Assembly: GCA_963377175.1 (NCBI GenBank)
Contig: CAUJNA010001236.1
Location: forward strand, 817,196-881,195
Origin: Effrenium voratum
Taxonomy: Eukaryota > Sar > Dinophyceae > Suessiales > Symbiodiniaceae
Direction of reading: 5' to 3'
Length of the DNA: 64,000 bases
The translations under genes and the position numbers were made by a program. Positions 53,440 to 64,000 of the stretch are shown piece by piece. The notes under the pieces are model-generated. The model was not told the origin of the DNA. It saw nothing but the letters and a program-made list of their open reading frames with translations, and searched no databases. Every line of letters starts with the position of its first letter. Positions within the stretch are counted from its first letter, which is position 1.

Positions 53440-53975
53440 AACCGGTCATTTGACCTCAGTTTCCACGCCACATGCATGTTAGGTAGTTTTGGGAGTGAAC
53501 GGAACTTTGCTGATTCCATTGGTGAGGGTCAGCCACATGCATTTTGGGTGGTATTGGGAGTGAACGGAACTTTGCTGATTTCATTGGCAAGGGTCAGATT
53601 CCAAGAAAAAAGCACTTTGGGTAGTATTGGGAGTGAACGGAACTTTGGTGAGGGTCAGATTCCAAGGCACATGCAATTTTGGTAGTTTTGGGAGCGAACG
53701 AAGCTTTGCTGTTTCCATTGGTGAGGTTTTGGGAGTGAACGGAGCTTTGCTGACTCCATCGGCGAGGGTCAGATTTTCAGCCACATGCATTTTCGGTAGT
53801 TTTGGGATTGAACGGAGCTTTGCTGATTGCTTGGTGAGGGTCACATTCCAAGCCACATGCATTTTTTTGTGGTTTTGGGAGTGAACGGATTTTTGCTGAT
53901 TCCGTTGGTCAGGGTCAGATTCCAAGCCACAGGGTAGTTTTGGGACGGAACTTTGCTGATTCCATTGGTGAGGGT
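53440..53975. repeat. Minisatellite, about eight units of 50-75 bp
   Basis: Units share GGTAGTTTTGGGAGTGAACG, GAACTTTGCTGATTCCATTG and GGTGAGGGTCAGATTCCAAG, starting near 53,481, 53,546, 53,618, 53,679, 53,727, 53,795, 53,869 and 53,932. Confidence 0.85.
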
Positions 53976-54834
53976 CCGGACAGCTTTACAGACACAAGGG
54001 CCGCGCTTACTTGCTTTATCAGCAGGGAGCAATATGTTGTTCGCCTTGCAGCCGCTGGAAGCTCTTTGATCGGCAGGCTGATGCTTCCAGGAGGTCGCAG
54101 GTGAATCAGCAAATCGTCTGACACACGTGGAGGCTTGGTGAACTCACTCAGTGCATCAGCATGTTTCAGCCAGCGGACTAGAAACCGCGCTCAACGGCGT
54201 GCACTTTCTTGCCATAACCCTGTGTAGCGCGCCCGCTCGACCCTCATCTCACAAAGCTTCGTGGTTGGCGTTGCACGTGGACAAAAGCAGCGCTGGCTGG
54301 ACAAAAGCAGCGCTGGCTGGGCAAAAATAGCAGCTGCTGATCACGCGGGCATTGGGTGCGCATGTACATCTGGGGATCCTTGCTTAACCAGAACCTGCCC
54401 CATAAAATCTGCACATGCGCCGAGAACCAACAACTAATACCAAAATCCACATGCACGCGTGCGGTTCTGAGAGTCACAGTCAAAGCCCGGCAATTGGGGT
54501 AGACAGTCCCGGGCTAGCCATAAACCATGTGTCAAGGGCACTCACTTGCCCAAAGCTGTTTTTTTCATGAAGGTTCCAGCGCTATCTCACTTGCGATCTG
54601 GACCTCGGGTCATCGCGTTTGGGCAAGTACCTGCAGTTGGGGCGGGGGGCCACACATTTTGATGCAACTATTATGTGGCCAGGTGTTGATTCTGACTCGT
54701 GAGCCAACAATGGCAAGGGATCGAGCAACTCAGGCGGTTTCAACATATCAAGCTCCTACGAAGCTATTCAGGCGGTTTCAAAACACATCATCAGCATGAG
54801 TGCTCCCCAGTAACTCGGGCGGTTGAAGCACTGG

Positions 54835-55105
54835 GCATGGTAAGCGCACCAATGGTAAGCACACCTGCTCGACTGCTTGGTTATAGCACTGCACGCACGC
54901 CTGACCATGGTTGGCACACCCGCTCGCCTGCTTCGTTATAACACTGCGCGCACGTAAGCGCGCCCGCCCATCTGCTTCGTTATAACACTGCGCGCACGCC
55001 TGACCATGGTGAGCGCGCCCGCGCGACTGCTTCGTTATAGCACTGCGCGCAAGCCTGTCCATGGTAAGCACACCCTCTCGACCGCTTTGTTATAACACTG
55101 CGCCA
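54835..55105. repeat. Minisatellite, about five units of 50-60 bp
   Basis: Units share GCTTCGTTATAACACTGCGC, then GCACGCCTGACCATGGT. Confidence 0.8.
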
Positions 55106-56115
55106 GCGAGATGTGGAGCAGCAGCCTGTCGTTGCGATCGCAAAGATGTGAAAAAGGAGAAGGCAGGGAATGGGCGATACAATGTTGCGTTTCGCCCCAG
55201 CGCAACGCAAAACGCTCTAAAACTGAGCCCCCTTTTTGGGAGGTATTTTGGGGGACTCAATGAGCATTTCGCTGAGGGGAAGCACAAGTTTTTCAGAAAA
55301 GCGGCACAACGCGGAGGCTTGGAGTGAGGGATAGCCAGCCCACCTTGTCAGGAGCCCCCCGAAAAAGGGACCCCCCAGCAAAGGAAACCTGTTCTCTCAT
55401 GCGGCATAAAGGAAAGATTTTTGGAAAAAGTGGGCAAAGCCCAAGTCGATGACCTTTCTCAAAGGACCAACGCGCTGCATTCCACATGTTAATGTTAAAG
55501 TTTGCCAACACAGGCTGGGTGCGCTCCTTAGGTCCTTAACAAAAATGGGAATGCATGGGCTCGCCTGAAAGATACGGGAATCCCACTTTGGGAACTGCAT
55601 CCCCCTCCCCACAAACATGGTCTCTCAGGGGCCCATGTTTGGTTTTGGGAGGGCAGTCCGGGTTGATGAGTAGTCACATCAAGCCCAGCCAGTGGTTCCA
55701 ATTGTAAAACCGCAGGTGGTCATACACATCAAACAGAACAATTCAGGGCCAGGATCAACCCAGCTGGTCGGAATGGAGCCAAGGAGGTTTTCCCATTTAG
55801 GGTTCCATGTTGGGTACCTACTGTGGATGGACAAAATCCTGCACCACCTTAGACACCCCTGAAATGATTCCATGCCCCTGTGAATACCAGCCAACGTTAT
55901 GGTTTTACCGGTTTCACTCATGGTTTCATCTCGTTTTGCGAGAAGCGGATTTCTTCGCCATGGTTTCTTTATGGTTTCTGTGGTGCGCTGTCTAGATGTC
56001 GATCCACCGTATCTTTGCCATCAAATGCGGTTTGATGACATTTCCGGATGTCGCAGCCGTCAAATCGCATGTTTGGTTTTCGCAACTAGCAGGGTCACCC
56101 ATTTTGGGGGTGACC
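55106..56115. other. Intronic stretch with repeat family 2 copy
   Basis: Holds the family 2 copy at 55,811-55,897; no exon recognised. Confidence 0.35.
55811..55897. repeat. Dispersed repeat family 2, copy 2
   Basis: GTGGATGGACAAAATCCTGC, then CACCTTAGACACCCCTGAAA; related to 18,015 and 60,978. Confidence 0.6.
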
Positions 56116-56117
56116 GA

Positions 56118-56248
56118 TCACAAGGCCTGGACCCGGCGCTGAAGCTCTCCACCGCTGAGGGGGAAGAGGCCGACGCTTCGTTTCGCGTCCCTTTCCCGCA
56201 CGCGGGGGGAGAAGTGGGGGAGGAGCCTCCACCAAACTGCTTGGTGTG
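56118..56248 (+). CDS. Probable FKBP gene 3 exon (GLDPALKLSTAEGEEADASF)
   Basis: The frame GLDPALKLSTAEGEEADASF, then RVPFPHAGGEVGEEPPP resembles the AL..M..GE.A...V segment of degenerate FKBPs. Moderately supported by its position between the other FKBP exons. Confidence 0.35.
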
Positions 56249-57243
56249 AGATTTGCAGATTTTGTTTTGTTTTTCCCCCCAAACAATGGTGTAATATGTC
56301 AGATTGTCTAGTATTGTGTTCTAATGGTGGGATGTGTGTGTTGCAGTTTTCCTGACTCGATGCGGTATTCGAACAAAGAAGCGTTGTTCCAATGAGAGAA
56401 ATTGATTTCTTTGGGTGTTCCTTTGAGGGACAGCCAAAATTAGCCGGGTTTCCCGGCACACCAACTGAAATCTTGATGGTGCATGGGTGCGATCTTGGAC
56501 CTGAAATGGAAAGCGCAAACAAATCCCCGAGCAGAGTTTTCCTTGACGCACCACCTGCCCCAAAAACACTGTAGGCGGATGTCTTGCGTGGTATCAGTCA
56601 GTCCTGGGCTGGACGTCTTATTTAGAGATAACAGTGGCTGGATGATGGTTTAATCTTGAGGTTGGTCATGCGTACCCGTCTGCAACAAGCAACCTGGACA
56701 CATGTAATGCATGATGTGGCAAGATCCAACAGCAAGTGGCCAATCCATAGTGTCAGCCATGCACTTGAATTCGGCTAGCGCAAAACATAGCGGCTCTGGG
56801 ACTCATACCCCAGCGCTCAGCTCAGGCAAAACCCATGCGGCCAGCACATGCCGGGTGCAGTTACCATGCATTTGCATTCGCCTAGGCTGCCTGGGGTTTG
56901 TAGAGGTTATTTTGCTGATTGGGCTCACAAACTTCAGCTAGCCGTAGACACTCATGCTCCCGCAACCAACAACAGCATCAGACATGACAACGTATGTCGC
57001 TAGCAAGCACCGAGGATGGTTAGAGGATAGAATCTTGGTTCAAGCCCCGCTGTTTTTGAGTAAAATTGCAAAATTGCACGCAGCCAGTTTGCCAGCCACG
57101 TTAGGTTTGCGTTTAACCATTGCATTGACAGAAACACGCACCTAGAACATGACTGTAGAACATGGCTTGACCCTGGTGTGCATGTGAAAAGTCCTGTTGG
57201 GATGATCACGTGTCATCCAAGATCCTTTTATTCTATTCGTGCA

Positions 57244-57390
57244 GCCCAAGTCGCACGCGGCTGTGAGCGCCTTGAGCAGCCCCAACCTTTGTGTTGATAG
57301 CCAGGCCATCTTTACTGTAGAGCTGCGCAGCTTCCGAAACCCGCGCAACAGCTACGATGCCTGGCAGAATTGCAGAAGCTTGGGGAAGGT
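57244..57390 (+). CDS. FKBP C-terminal exon (VDSQAIFTVELRSFRNP)
   Basis: SSPNLCVDSQAIFTVELRSF, then RNPRNSYDAWQN matches the final strand of an FKBP domain and the linker that often leads into TPR repeats (F.VEL.SF.....S.D.W). TPR repeats themselves were not found downstream. Confidence 0.55.
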
Positions 57391-60300
57391 GAGGTTTGAC
57401 AAGTCATGCACCTGGATTGGGAATACAATACATCAGCATCTTAGCCGCGCTCTCATGCATGTTAATTTTGTGTTGCCACTGCAAAATATGCACGTAGCGT
57501 GAAAGTCCCCAATTCCTGCTTCTTTCTTCACAACAACCTCCTTTTGACTTTGCGTTGGCTTGCTGTCCGGGAGAAACTGTAGAAGGATCATGCCAAATGT
57601 TAGAAGAACCAGTTACTGAATTGTTCTGAAACATGGACATTGGCCGAGCCTGCTGTACTTATTATGGCATCCACTGGTAGTGTTCCAGGCAGATTAGGCT
57701 AGCAATGATGCGGTGTCACCGTAAAGCTGTGCTGTCACTGCCTTGTGTCGAGCATAACTCTTGTGCAATTGAGTCAGTTGTGGTAGCTTGTTTCAGGGTC
57801 TTGGCAGGCTCCGCGCCTGACTCTGGTGCATACAGCGGGTTGCATCTTACAGAACACGGCTTATTCTATCACGCGCAGATTTACGGAGGGCGTGATTGAG
57901 AGGTCCTCTCAGTGTGTTGCTTACGACAAAATGGCCAGACGAACTGAGGATTGTCATGAAGGTGGCTAAGGAAAGCACACAATGCGTAGCAGTTTGGCTG
58001 GTGCCGGCACTGCCGAACTCGACTGATGGAGAGTTGGATTTCCAAGTAAAAGCGGGCAATGGGCTCAAGAACGTCAGTTAAAATGCCCTCATTTCATTGG
58101 TTCAGAGAATGTCGGTCAAAGATGTCCACACCAAACTCAGAAGTCCTGTCAAGTTGACTTTTCATTGACTTTTCATGAAATGAATGACAGTCCGACGAAA
58201 TTGATTTTTGCACTTCTGCTCATCCCGGGCAATGCTACAAGTTTGGGGTGTACGATGCGACCTGCTGTGCCCAATGCCAAGGACATGCCTGAGACTGACA
58301 AGGCAGTCTTTTGGGGGGGGGGGTGATTGCCCAAGTCAAGGCTTGCTGGCATTCGAAAGTGTTCGGCTCCATGCTTGGCTGCAAAGAGTCAAGGGGTAGA
58401 CTTGAGCGGTCGTCCCTCGCTGCTTTGGCTTCACAATATTGATTGTTGGCTATCCTTCACGGGGCTCCTAGTTTCGACCTGTGTTAGCTTGCAAGACCTT
58501 CAGCTGGATTGGGCAAAGCACCACCACCTACTGAACTAGTAAATGCAGTGTATGTCAACGAACCGCTGGCACCTCCAGGGTTCAAACTTAGGTGCAAGGA
58601 GGGATTGACATTCATGTCCGTTGAGTAAAAGGGATTTCCCATTCAGTCAATGTTTGGCAATGCTTTCAGCATTCATTTGGCTGCCCGTGTCCATGCCCCG
58701 CAGTTGACTTTTGCCACGGAGCGCAAAGAGACCGGGTGGCCACCTCAGTCGATGCACTTGCTTGTACTTGCGTTCGCTGTTGCCCGATTGGGTCAACCCA
58801 ATTTCTGGCCAGCATGGAAGGCAAAATGCCAACCTCGGAATGAAGAGAAGGCAATAGCACCAGCGGTTTTTACCTCCAGCCATCAGCTTGAGCTTGTGGT
58901 TGCTGGCGTTGACCTGCTTGGGCAAGGTCACGGCTCTTTCGAGAACAGAGGTGCGCCGTGTGGAGAGCCAGATGCAGTTCTAGCGGAGAGACACCCTACT
59001 TGTGTTTGCAGGAGCAGCCTTGTTACTCTAGGCGTCTTGCTTCGGGCATATGTTTTAGCCCCACTTTCCACAGATCCCTCATTAGGTCCCCAGCAAATCA
59101 GGTGCAGGCTAGACTTGACCAATGAAGCGCCAGCACGGCCCAGCATGCCGTGCAACGAAAAATCAATACGGTGTTGTCGAAACTACCTATCACAAGTTTC
59201 AAGGGCTCCAAGTTGTAGCATGCTCCTTGGGCGGACTGTGCTTCAGGCCACAACTACGGAAGCCCTAAATGTTGCAAGGGTGGCCAAGGCAAATGCATGG
59301 CGCACCTACGATTTGCGGGCCCCTCTCCCCCAAGTTTTTTGCAATATTTTCGGCCTTGGGGGATCTTGGGCGTTTTGTTCCTGGCTTCAACATAGCCGGA
59401 GGGGAGTCTGCGGTCATGCGGGAGGTACTTCATGGCCCTGCAGAGATACCGCGGGGTGCGGGACCCCGGCCACAGGGCAGGTGGCGGTCCACTCGTTTAG
59501 CAATGCCTTGTATGAAGGGCGAGAGACGAAGGTAGAGCAGCGAAAAATATGCGTTCTTTCTTCACAGTCCGGTCAGTTGCAAATTTCAGGTCAGAGAATA
59601 TCCTGAAAAATCATAGGGGTGGCATGGTCCTCAACATGCATCATAACCCGCTCCTTTGGAACTGGGCGGCTTGGATTTGCTGCTCTCGCTCGAGTTCTTG
59701 CACTTCAACGCGTCACTCAATATTGGAATCAGTCTTTCCCGGCAAACATGTTGATGGAAATGGGGATGGCTTTGATGCTGTCATTGCTCACTGGAGATTT
59801 GTTTGAAAGGTTTTTAGGGCATTGCTGTCTGATTTGTTGGCTCGCGTACTGTTCAGCAGACTCAATTGCAGCCTCCTCCCTTTGCCTGAAAGTGCCTTAA
59901 CGTTGTTTGCTTCAAAAGGGGTACTGACACTGCGTTTTCTTCGGCAGATGTGTGGCACTGGTAAGTGGCAAAGTGCGCTTGCAGTGCTTGGCCTTGGAAT
60001 GCTCGCTGTTTGATGTGGGCCTTGGGCCAAGCGGAGGGCTGCAAAGCTGAGCTGACGGGAAGGATTTTGGCCTAGGCACCGGTTCTTCCCTTTGATTTAT
60101 TTGCACATCGCTCAGCCGCTCGCGCGGCTTAGCCAGAGATTTGCCATCTTCTGGTTCGCAATGAGCACTCGCCAGGTGCTGGAATACCTCTCTTACTGCG
60201 AAACCATGAGTGAGGCACTGGTGCCGACCGCTGATGTTGAAGTCACACGCGGCCCCATCCGCACCCTCAGAGAACCTGGCCTGTATCCAAGTTGTTTGCA

Positions 60301-60977
60301 GGGTAAGCCGACGGTCGCACATCCACGGACGCTGCGACTCAAGGGTGGGGCCTTTGCACACGAAGAACCTCAGGGGACAAGTTTGCAGAAAATCGCATTT
60401 GGGGGGGGGGTTTTGCTTCAGAGTTGGATACAGTTGCGGGGCCATCCGCAGATCTTGGCTCCATGTCCCTTGGGCGCTTGGCAGAGCCCAGCAGCTGGGC
60501 CAGAAATCCAATTCCATGGCCTGTCCGAAGATAGAGGTGGTGGCAAACGGGTCCCCCACAGAATGGGGCACTGGTTTTGACATATCATTGACGCATCCCC
60601 CAGCCTGCCCGAGCCTTGCTATAGAAGGGTTGCATGTTTGAAGTGTGGGCAGAAATCTTAGGTGGTCAGGAGCTCACATACTCGCTTGCAGCCTTTTTGG
60701 ACGACTTCTTTAAATCCGCTCAAAGCCCAGCGATGGAAGCCCAGCACCCCTTGCACCGCTTTCACCCATCCCCCATAAACGCTTGCTGTTGCCGCGCCCA
60801 CTTGGGTATGGAGGGGATGAAAAGCTAGGCCCTCGTTTACGATTTGGCGTTTTGATTGGGAAGTTTGGCTCTAGAACTTCATTTCAACCTTTCGTTTTGT
60901 CCAAAGGTGCCCAACAGCCCCGTATCTTGCTGTTGCCCAGGATGGTAACCATGGTCATGCAATGCAAGCATATTGTT
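57391..60977. other. Long stretch with weak coding signals only
   Basis: A frame at 57,896-58,081 (VAKESTQCVAVWLVPALPNS) and short frames near 58,700 and 59,260 look protein-like but have no family support or clear splice sites. Confidence 0.3.
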
Positions 60978-61055
60978 TGGTCGCAATGTGGACGAAATCC
61001 TGCACCAACTAAGAAACCTGGAATGATGATTCCTCTCCAAATGACAACAAGCAAC
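60978..61055. repeat. Dispersed repeat family 2, copy 3
   Basis: GTGGACGAAATCCTGCACCA, then CTAAGAAACCTGGAATGATG. Confidence 0.6.
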
Positions 61056-61202
61056 GGTTTCTCAGGATTTCAATCTGGTGCAGGCCTGCCTAGTGAGGCC
61101 TGCCTAGCTCATTCCATCCCACTTTCGAGCTTTAGCCACAGATTCGTGAGAATCAGATAATCACTCATTATGTGTGTATATACATATATATATACACATT
61201 TG

Positions 61203-61338
61203 CAGGCACTACGCAGGTGCTTTCGCAAAGAATGTCCCTGTGAAGACAGTTGAAGCGTGCCAGCTGAGGACGGGCATGGCTGACGAGAACAATTTAGACA
61301 TTGTGAAGAGCCTCGGCTCGAAGGCAGAGGGCATCTAG
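61203..61338 (+). CDS. Possible terminal exon of unknown protein
   Basis: After TTTGCAG the frame HYAGAFAKNVPVKTVEACQL, then RTGMADENNLDIVKSLGSKA ends at TAG. No family recognised. Confidence 0.35.
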
Positions 61339-61558
61339 CAAGCACCGGCTATCCTTTAGTCGGGTGCGATAGGTTTAGCTCGTTTGCGTAAAAGCAGAGC
61401 TTGCACATTTGCAGCGTTCGCAACGCTGGTTTTGACCAAGGCAATGTATCGAGATCATAGAGCAGGAGGCTCTGTCCTTGATGACAGATCCCACGTCAGT
61501 AGACGAAGGCAAGCTGAACGAGGCGGGAGTTTCCTCGGGTGCTCCTAACCTGGAACAT

Positions 61559-61653
61559 GATGAGTATTTGGTTGGATCTTTGGACTTGGGCTTATTGGGA
61601 AACAGAGGTGGTTCCATTGGACTCACAAAAAGTGTTCACTTTTTGCAGGAGAG
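61559..61653 (+). repeat. Dispersed fold-back repeat, copy E
   Basis: TATTTGGTTGGATCTTTGGA, then AAAAAGTG/CACTTTTTGCAG. A Ser-rich frame (SDSSDSLAVPEQPSS) directly follows and could be an exon. Confidence 0.65.
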
Positions 61654-62161
61654 AGGAGTGACTCTTCGGACTCCCTTGCAGTCCCTGAACAGCCTTCGTC
61701 CATATCTCGACATGGGACTCTGTTACGGTACGTCCTGGTTGAAGAAGGAAGGGCTGCGAGTCATGGCATGAACCTTTCTGGCCAGCGTACCGTCTAGCAA
61801 GGCTCACTTGTTGCAGGGCATGGCGTTGATGCTGGAATCAAACCGTGGGCAGTAAAAGCAACAAGCAAGCATGGCATCACTGTCATCGCTGACGTGATTG
61901 ACGTCTCTACACATTGCCAGTCATTTGTCATCCAGCTCATAGCTCCTTGCCCATGCTGACGCGTATAGACCCACCAACTAGATCCGATGCGGGATCGGCA
62001 AGCCACGGCAACCAAAAACCGGGGAAGCATCCGGGCGTACTGAAAACCTAGCTGAACATGCATGCATTTTGGCAGGGGAATTGCATGCCTGGTTTGTTGT
62101 GTTGGTTTGGTTTGTCGGACACATCACTTGACTATGTGATGCCATCATTTGTCATGTTTGC

Positions 62162-62275
62162 GCGCAGGTCTTTGAGTCGTTGGGCTGCGCAGTGCCCGGG
62201 GAGCCGAAAGACATCCAAGACAAGCTGTCGTTGCTGACCAAAGGCCGGCACTTCTCGGCCGGTCGCAAGAAATGA
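62162..62275 (+). CDS. Terminal exon of unknown protein
   Basis: After GTTTGCGCGCAG the frame VFESLGCAVPGEPKDIQDKL, then SLLTKGRHFSAGRKK ends at TGA. Good coding composition; no family. Confidence 0.45.
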   Translation, partial: AQVFESLGCAVPGEPKDIQDKLSLLTKGRHFSAGRKK

Positions 62276-62413
62276 CACGATGCTGGACCATGGTAGGTCG
62301 TATCGAACGATTTTCAAGAGCCTTTTAGCAGGATTGCCTCGAGGTGATTTTGCGTTTGCGGGATTTTTCAATTAGCCCTTTGAGGAGCTGCTTGATTCAA
62401 TCGCACACTGTCC

Positions 62414-63490
62414 ATGTCTCGCCTCAAAATTCCAGGAATGCACCTCCTGAGCGAGCAAATCCACACCAAGACGGAGGAGCTGAAGCACGTGGAACTGCAG
62501 CGTCTCAATGGGTCGGGCGAGAAGTCGCAGACCCCGTCCAGCCCTTTGAACATTTTGCCTCCCACTCCTGAGCGTCCTCGGCAAGAGCCAAAGAGCCCAC
62601 CTCGGCAAGAGCCAAAGAGCCCGTTGCTGGAAGTGCACGAGAGGAACCGGCCAAGCAGCCGCAGACCGAGCATCACAAGCGAGCAGACGCCTGAGCAGCA
62701 CAAGACCTCTGAGCAGCGGGAGCAGCGGGAGGTGAGAGAGGCGCAACCTCAGGAGCCACCCCAAGACAGAACGGAGGCCTCAGGCCTCTATTCTGACACC
62801 TTAGGTCGACTGGCTCAATCACATGCTGAACTCAAGAGCCGGATCCTTTCCCTGGAGTCTGAGAACAAGCGCCTGCAGGATGAGGCCAACTTGCGCAGCC
62901 TACAGGAAAAGAACCGGATGCTGCAGATGGAGTCGCTGTTTCGCGATGGCAGCGAGCTGACCTCGACCTTGGCCTTTGCACAGCGGCCGCAGGTACGGCC
63001 CACACGGTCACAGCCAGAGAGACCCTGGCGCAGCACTGCATACCAGAAGCCAGCATGGGTGCCGAACGACACTCCCCGTGAGCCGTCCCAGAAGGAAACG
63101 CCTCGCCGGGAAACGCCGCGAAGAGAAACGCCTCAAGAAGCCTCGCGCCGGGTCGAAACACCCCGAGAAATGCCCCGCCGTGATTCGCCCTCGCGTCGGG
63201 AGGCGCCCCGCCAGGAATCAGTCCCTCGCCGGGAGTCGCCCTCCCGCCGGGAGTCGCCCTCCGGCCGCGAGTCGCTCTCCCGCCGCGAGTCGCTCCCCCG
63301 CCGCGAGTCGCTCTCCCGCCGGGAGGCCCCTCCCCAGGAGGAAGCCACGCTGCCTCGCCCTGCGCCGGCACGTCGCGCTGCTTGCGCCTCTCAGCGCAGC
63401 AGGAGCGCGGCAGAGGAGCACCGAGTGCCAAAGGGACGGAGCACTCCTCCAGCCCCAGCGCCGGTTCCAGCCAGAGCGGCTTGGATTTGA
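62414..63490 (+). CDS. Coiled-coil protein with RRES repeats, 358 aa
   Basis: Longest credible host ORF, uninterrupted from an ATG at 62,414 to TGA at 63,490. Residues 1-120 are disordered, with repeats of RQEPKSP; residues about 130-175 form a coiled coil (LKSRILSLESENKRLQDEAN); residues 215-310 are an arginine-serine repeat region with many SRRES/PRRES units; the tail is Pro/Ala-rich. The RS-type repeats suggest phosphorylation and RNA or cytoskeletal contacts, but no family is recognised. The exon is unusually long for this window. An exon-like frame at 63,711 may continue the gene if the TGA is intronic. Confidence 0.65.
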   Translation: MSRLKIPGMHLLSEQIHTKTEELKHVELQRLNGSGEKSQTPSSPLNILPPTPERPRQEPKSPPRQEPKSPLLEVHERNRPSSRRPSITSEQTPEQHKTSEQREQREVREAQPQEPPQDRTEASGLYSDTLGRLAQSHAELKSRILSLESENKRLQDEANLRSLQEKNRMLQMESLFRDGSELTSTLAFAQRPQVRPTRSQPERPWRSTAYQKPAWVPNDTPREPSQKETPRRETPRRETPQEASRRVETPREMPRRDSPSRREAPRQESVPRRESPSRRESPSGRESLSRRESLPRRESLSRREAPPQEEATLPRPAPARRAACASQRSRSAAEEHRVPKGRSTPPAPAPVPARAAWI

Positions 63491-63710
63491 CTGAGGCCGT
63501 TCGTTGTTTTTGTCGATTCTTCTTTTTTTTCTTTCTGGGGTCGGAAGGTTTTGGAGCTAAGACTTCGCTTGTGGATAGAGACGTCAAGTCCTGTGCAAAT
63601 GCCGTGATTCATTGCCGCTGGCGCAACATTCACAAACTGCATAGCCTGTAAAAAAGGGGGAGCTTGGCAGATACGGGCAGGTCACCAGCTGGACAGGTGG
63701 CCAGCCCGTC

Positions 63711-63870
63711 CCCCCTCTTCCGTCGGTCAAGCCCGAGGCCACTCCGAGAGTTCGAGGAGCTGACAGCGTGCCTGCGGGCAGAGGAACTCCTTCAGCGCCC
63801 TCCAAGGCTGCTAGCCTAACAGGCTCCAGATCTGCCCGGGTGCCTCCGCCGGCCCCTTGGCAGCCGAGGG
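63711..63870 (+). CDS. Low-complexity exon downstream of the RRES protein
   Basis: After GTGGCCAG the frame reads PPLPSVKPEATPRVRGADSV, then PAGRGTPSAPSKAASLTGSR: Pro/Ser/Ala-rich, with a composition matching the tail of the ORF at 62,414. The window ends soon after. Confidence 0.4.
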
Positions 63871-64000
63871 TCGGCTGCATTTTTGCTTGTGATTGCTCGC
63901 ACATCAGGTTGGTGGTTTTGTTGCCCATCCCATGCTTGTCCTGTAACTGGGTAGGTTCCCTCAGACCCAAAATCCCTCAAGTCGCTTGCGGGCGTTGAAC

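Noticed and set aside
59912..60583. Minus-strand ORF of 223 aa
   Set aside because: No recognisable motif, and a + strand frame of similar length overlaps it. Composition does not favour either strand.

Overview
This window looks like nuclear DNA of a dinoflagellate, possibly Symbiodiniaceae or a relative. The evidence is indirect. Every recognisable host exon is on the + strand, introns are long and full of microsatellites, and several exon joins only work with GC or GA in place of a GT donor. The recognisable families (FKBP, Rab, Kelch, PPR-like) are ordinary eukaryotic ones. No spliced-leader sequence or rRNA was seen.

Region 1 (about 43-11,788) is the most striking part. Two near-identical direct repeats (43-356 and 11,452-11,788) enclose about 11 kb carrying only + strand ORFs. 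In order these are: two small ORFs separated by one in-frame TAA; a GIY-YIG-like endonuclease region followed by a Penelope-type reverse transcriptase (broken by frameshifts, with YVDN in motif C); an RS/acidic ORF leading into an unrecognised 350-residue-scale ORF; three proline/arginine-serine-rich ORFs, one ending in a SANT/Myb-like helix block; and a tandem set of four paralogous tryptophan-rich small proteins, one interrupted by TGA. Most of the ORFs are preceded by a T/G-rich tract ending in AG, as expected of splice acceptors in a polycistronic dinoflagellate transcript. I read this as a large multigene Penelope-like retroelement with pseudo-LTRs inserted in TG-rich DNA. The repeats fold into several hairpins. 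I know of no described element with this gene set.

Region 2 (11.8-64 kb) is intron-rich host DNA with small exons: a PPR-like fragment (12.1 kb), an FKBP prolyl isomerase (14.3-16.1 kb, with a matching C-terminal exon at 22.9 kb), a Rab-type GTPase (20.6-22.2 kb) lying between them, a Kelch-repeat protein (26.1-30.7 kb), a second degenerate FKBP domain (32.1-34.5 kb), unidentified exons (35.5-45.4 kb), further FKBP domains (49.6-50.8 and 56.1-57.4 kb), and a low-complexity coiled-coil protein with RRES repeats (62.4-63.5 kb). Introns contain large satellites (GGA array at 27.8-28.2 kb, TTG/CTG/TCG array at 47.5-48.8 kb, GCTT array at 52.8 kb, minisatellites at 53.4 and 54.8 kb) and a dispersed fold-back repeat of about 100 bp. 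Three of its five copies end just upstream of an FKBP exon, resembling introner elements.

All exon boundaries were inferred by eye from protein family patterns and are approximate. Frameshifts in the retroelement could be real decay or indel errors in the assembly.
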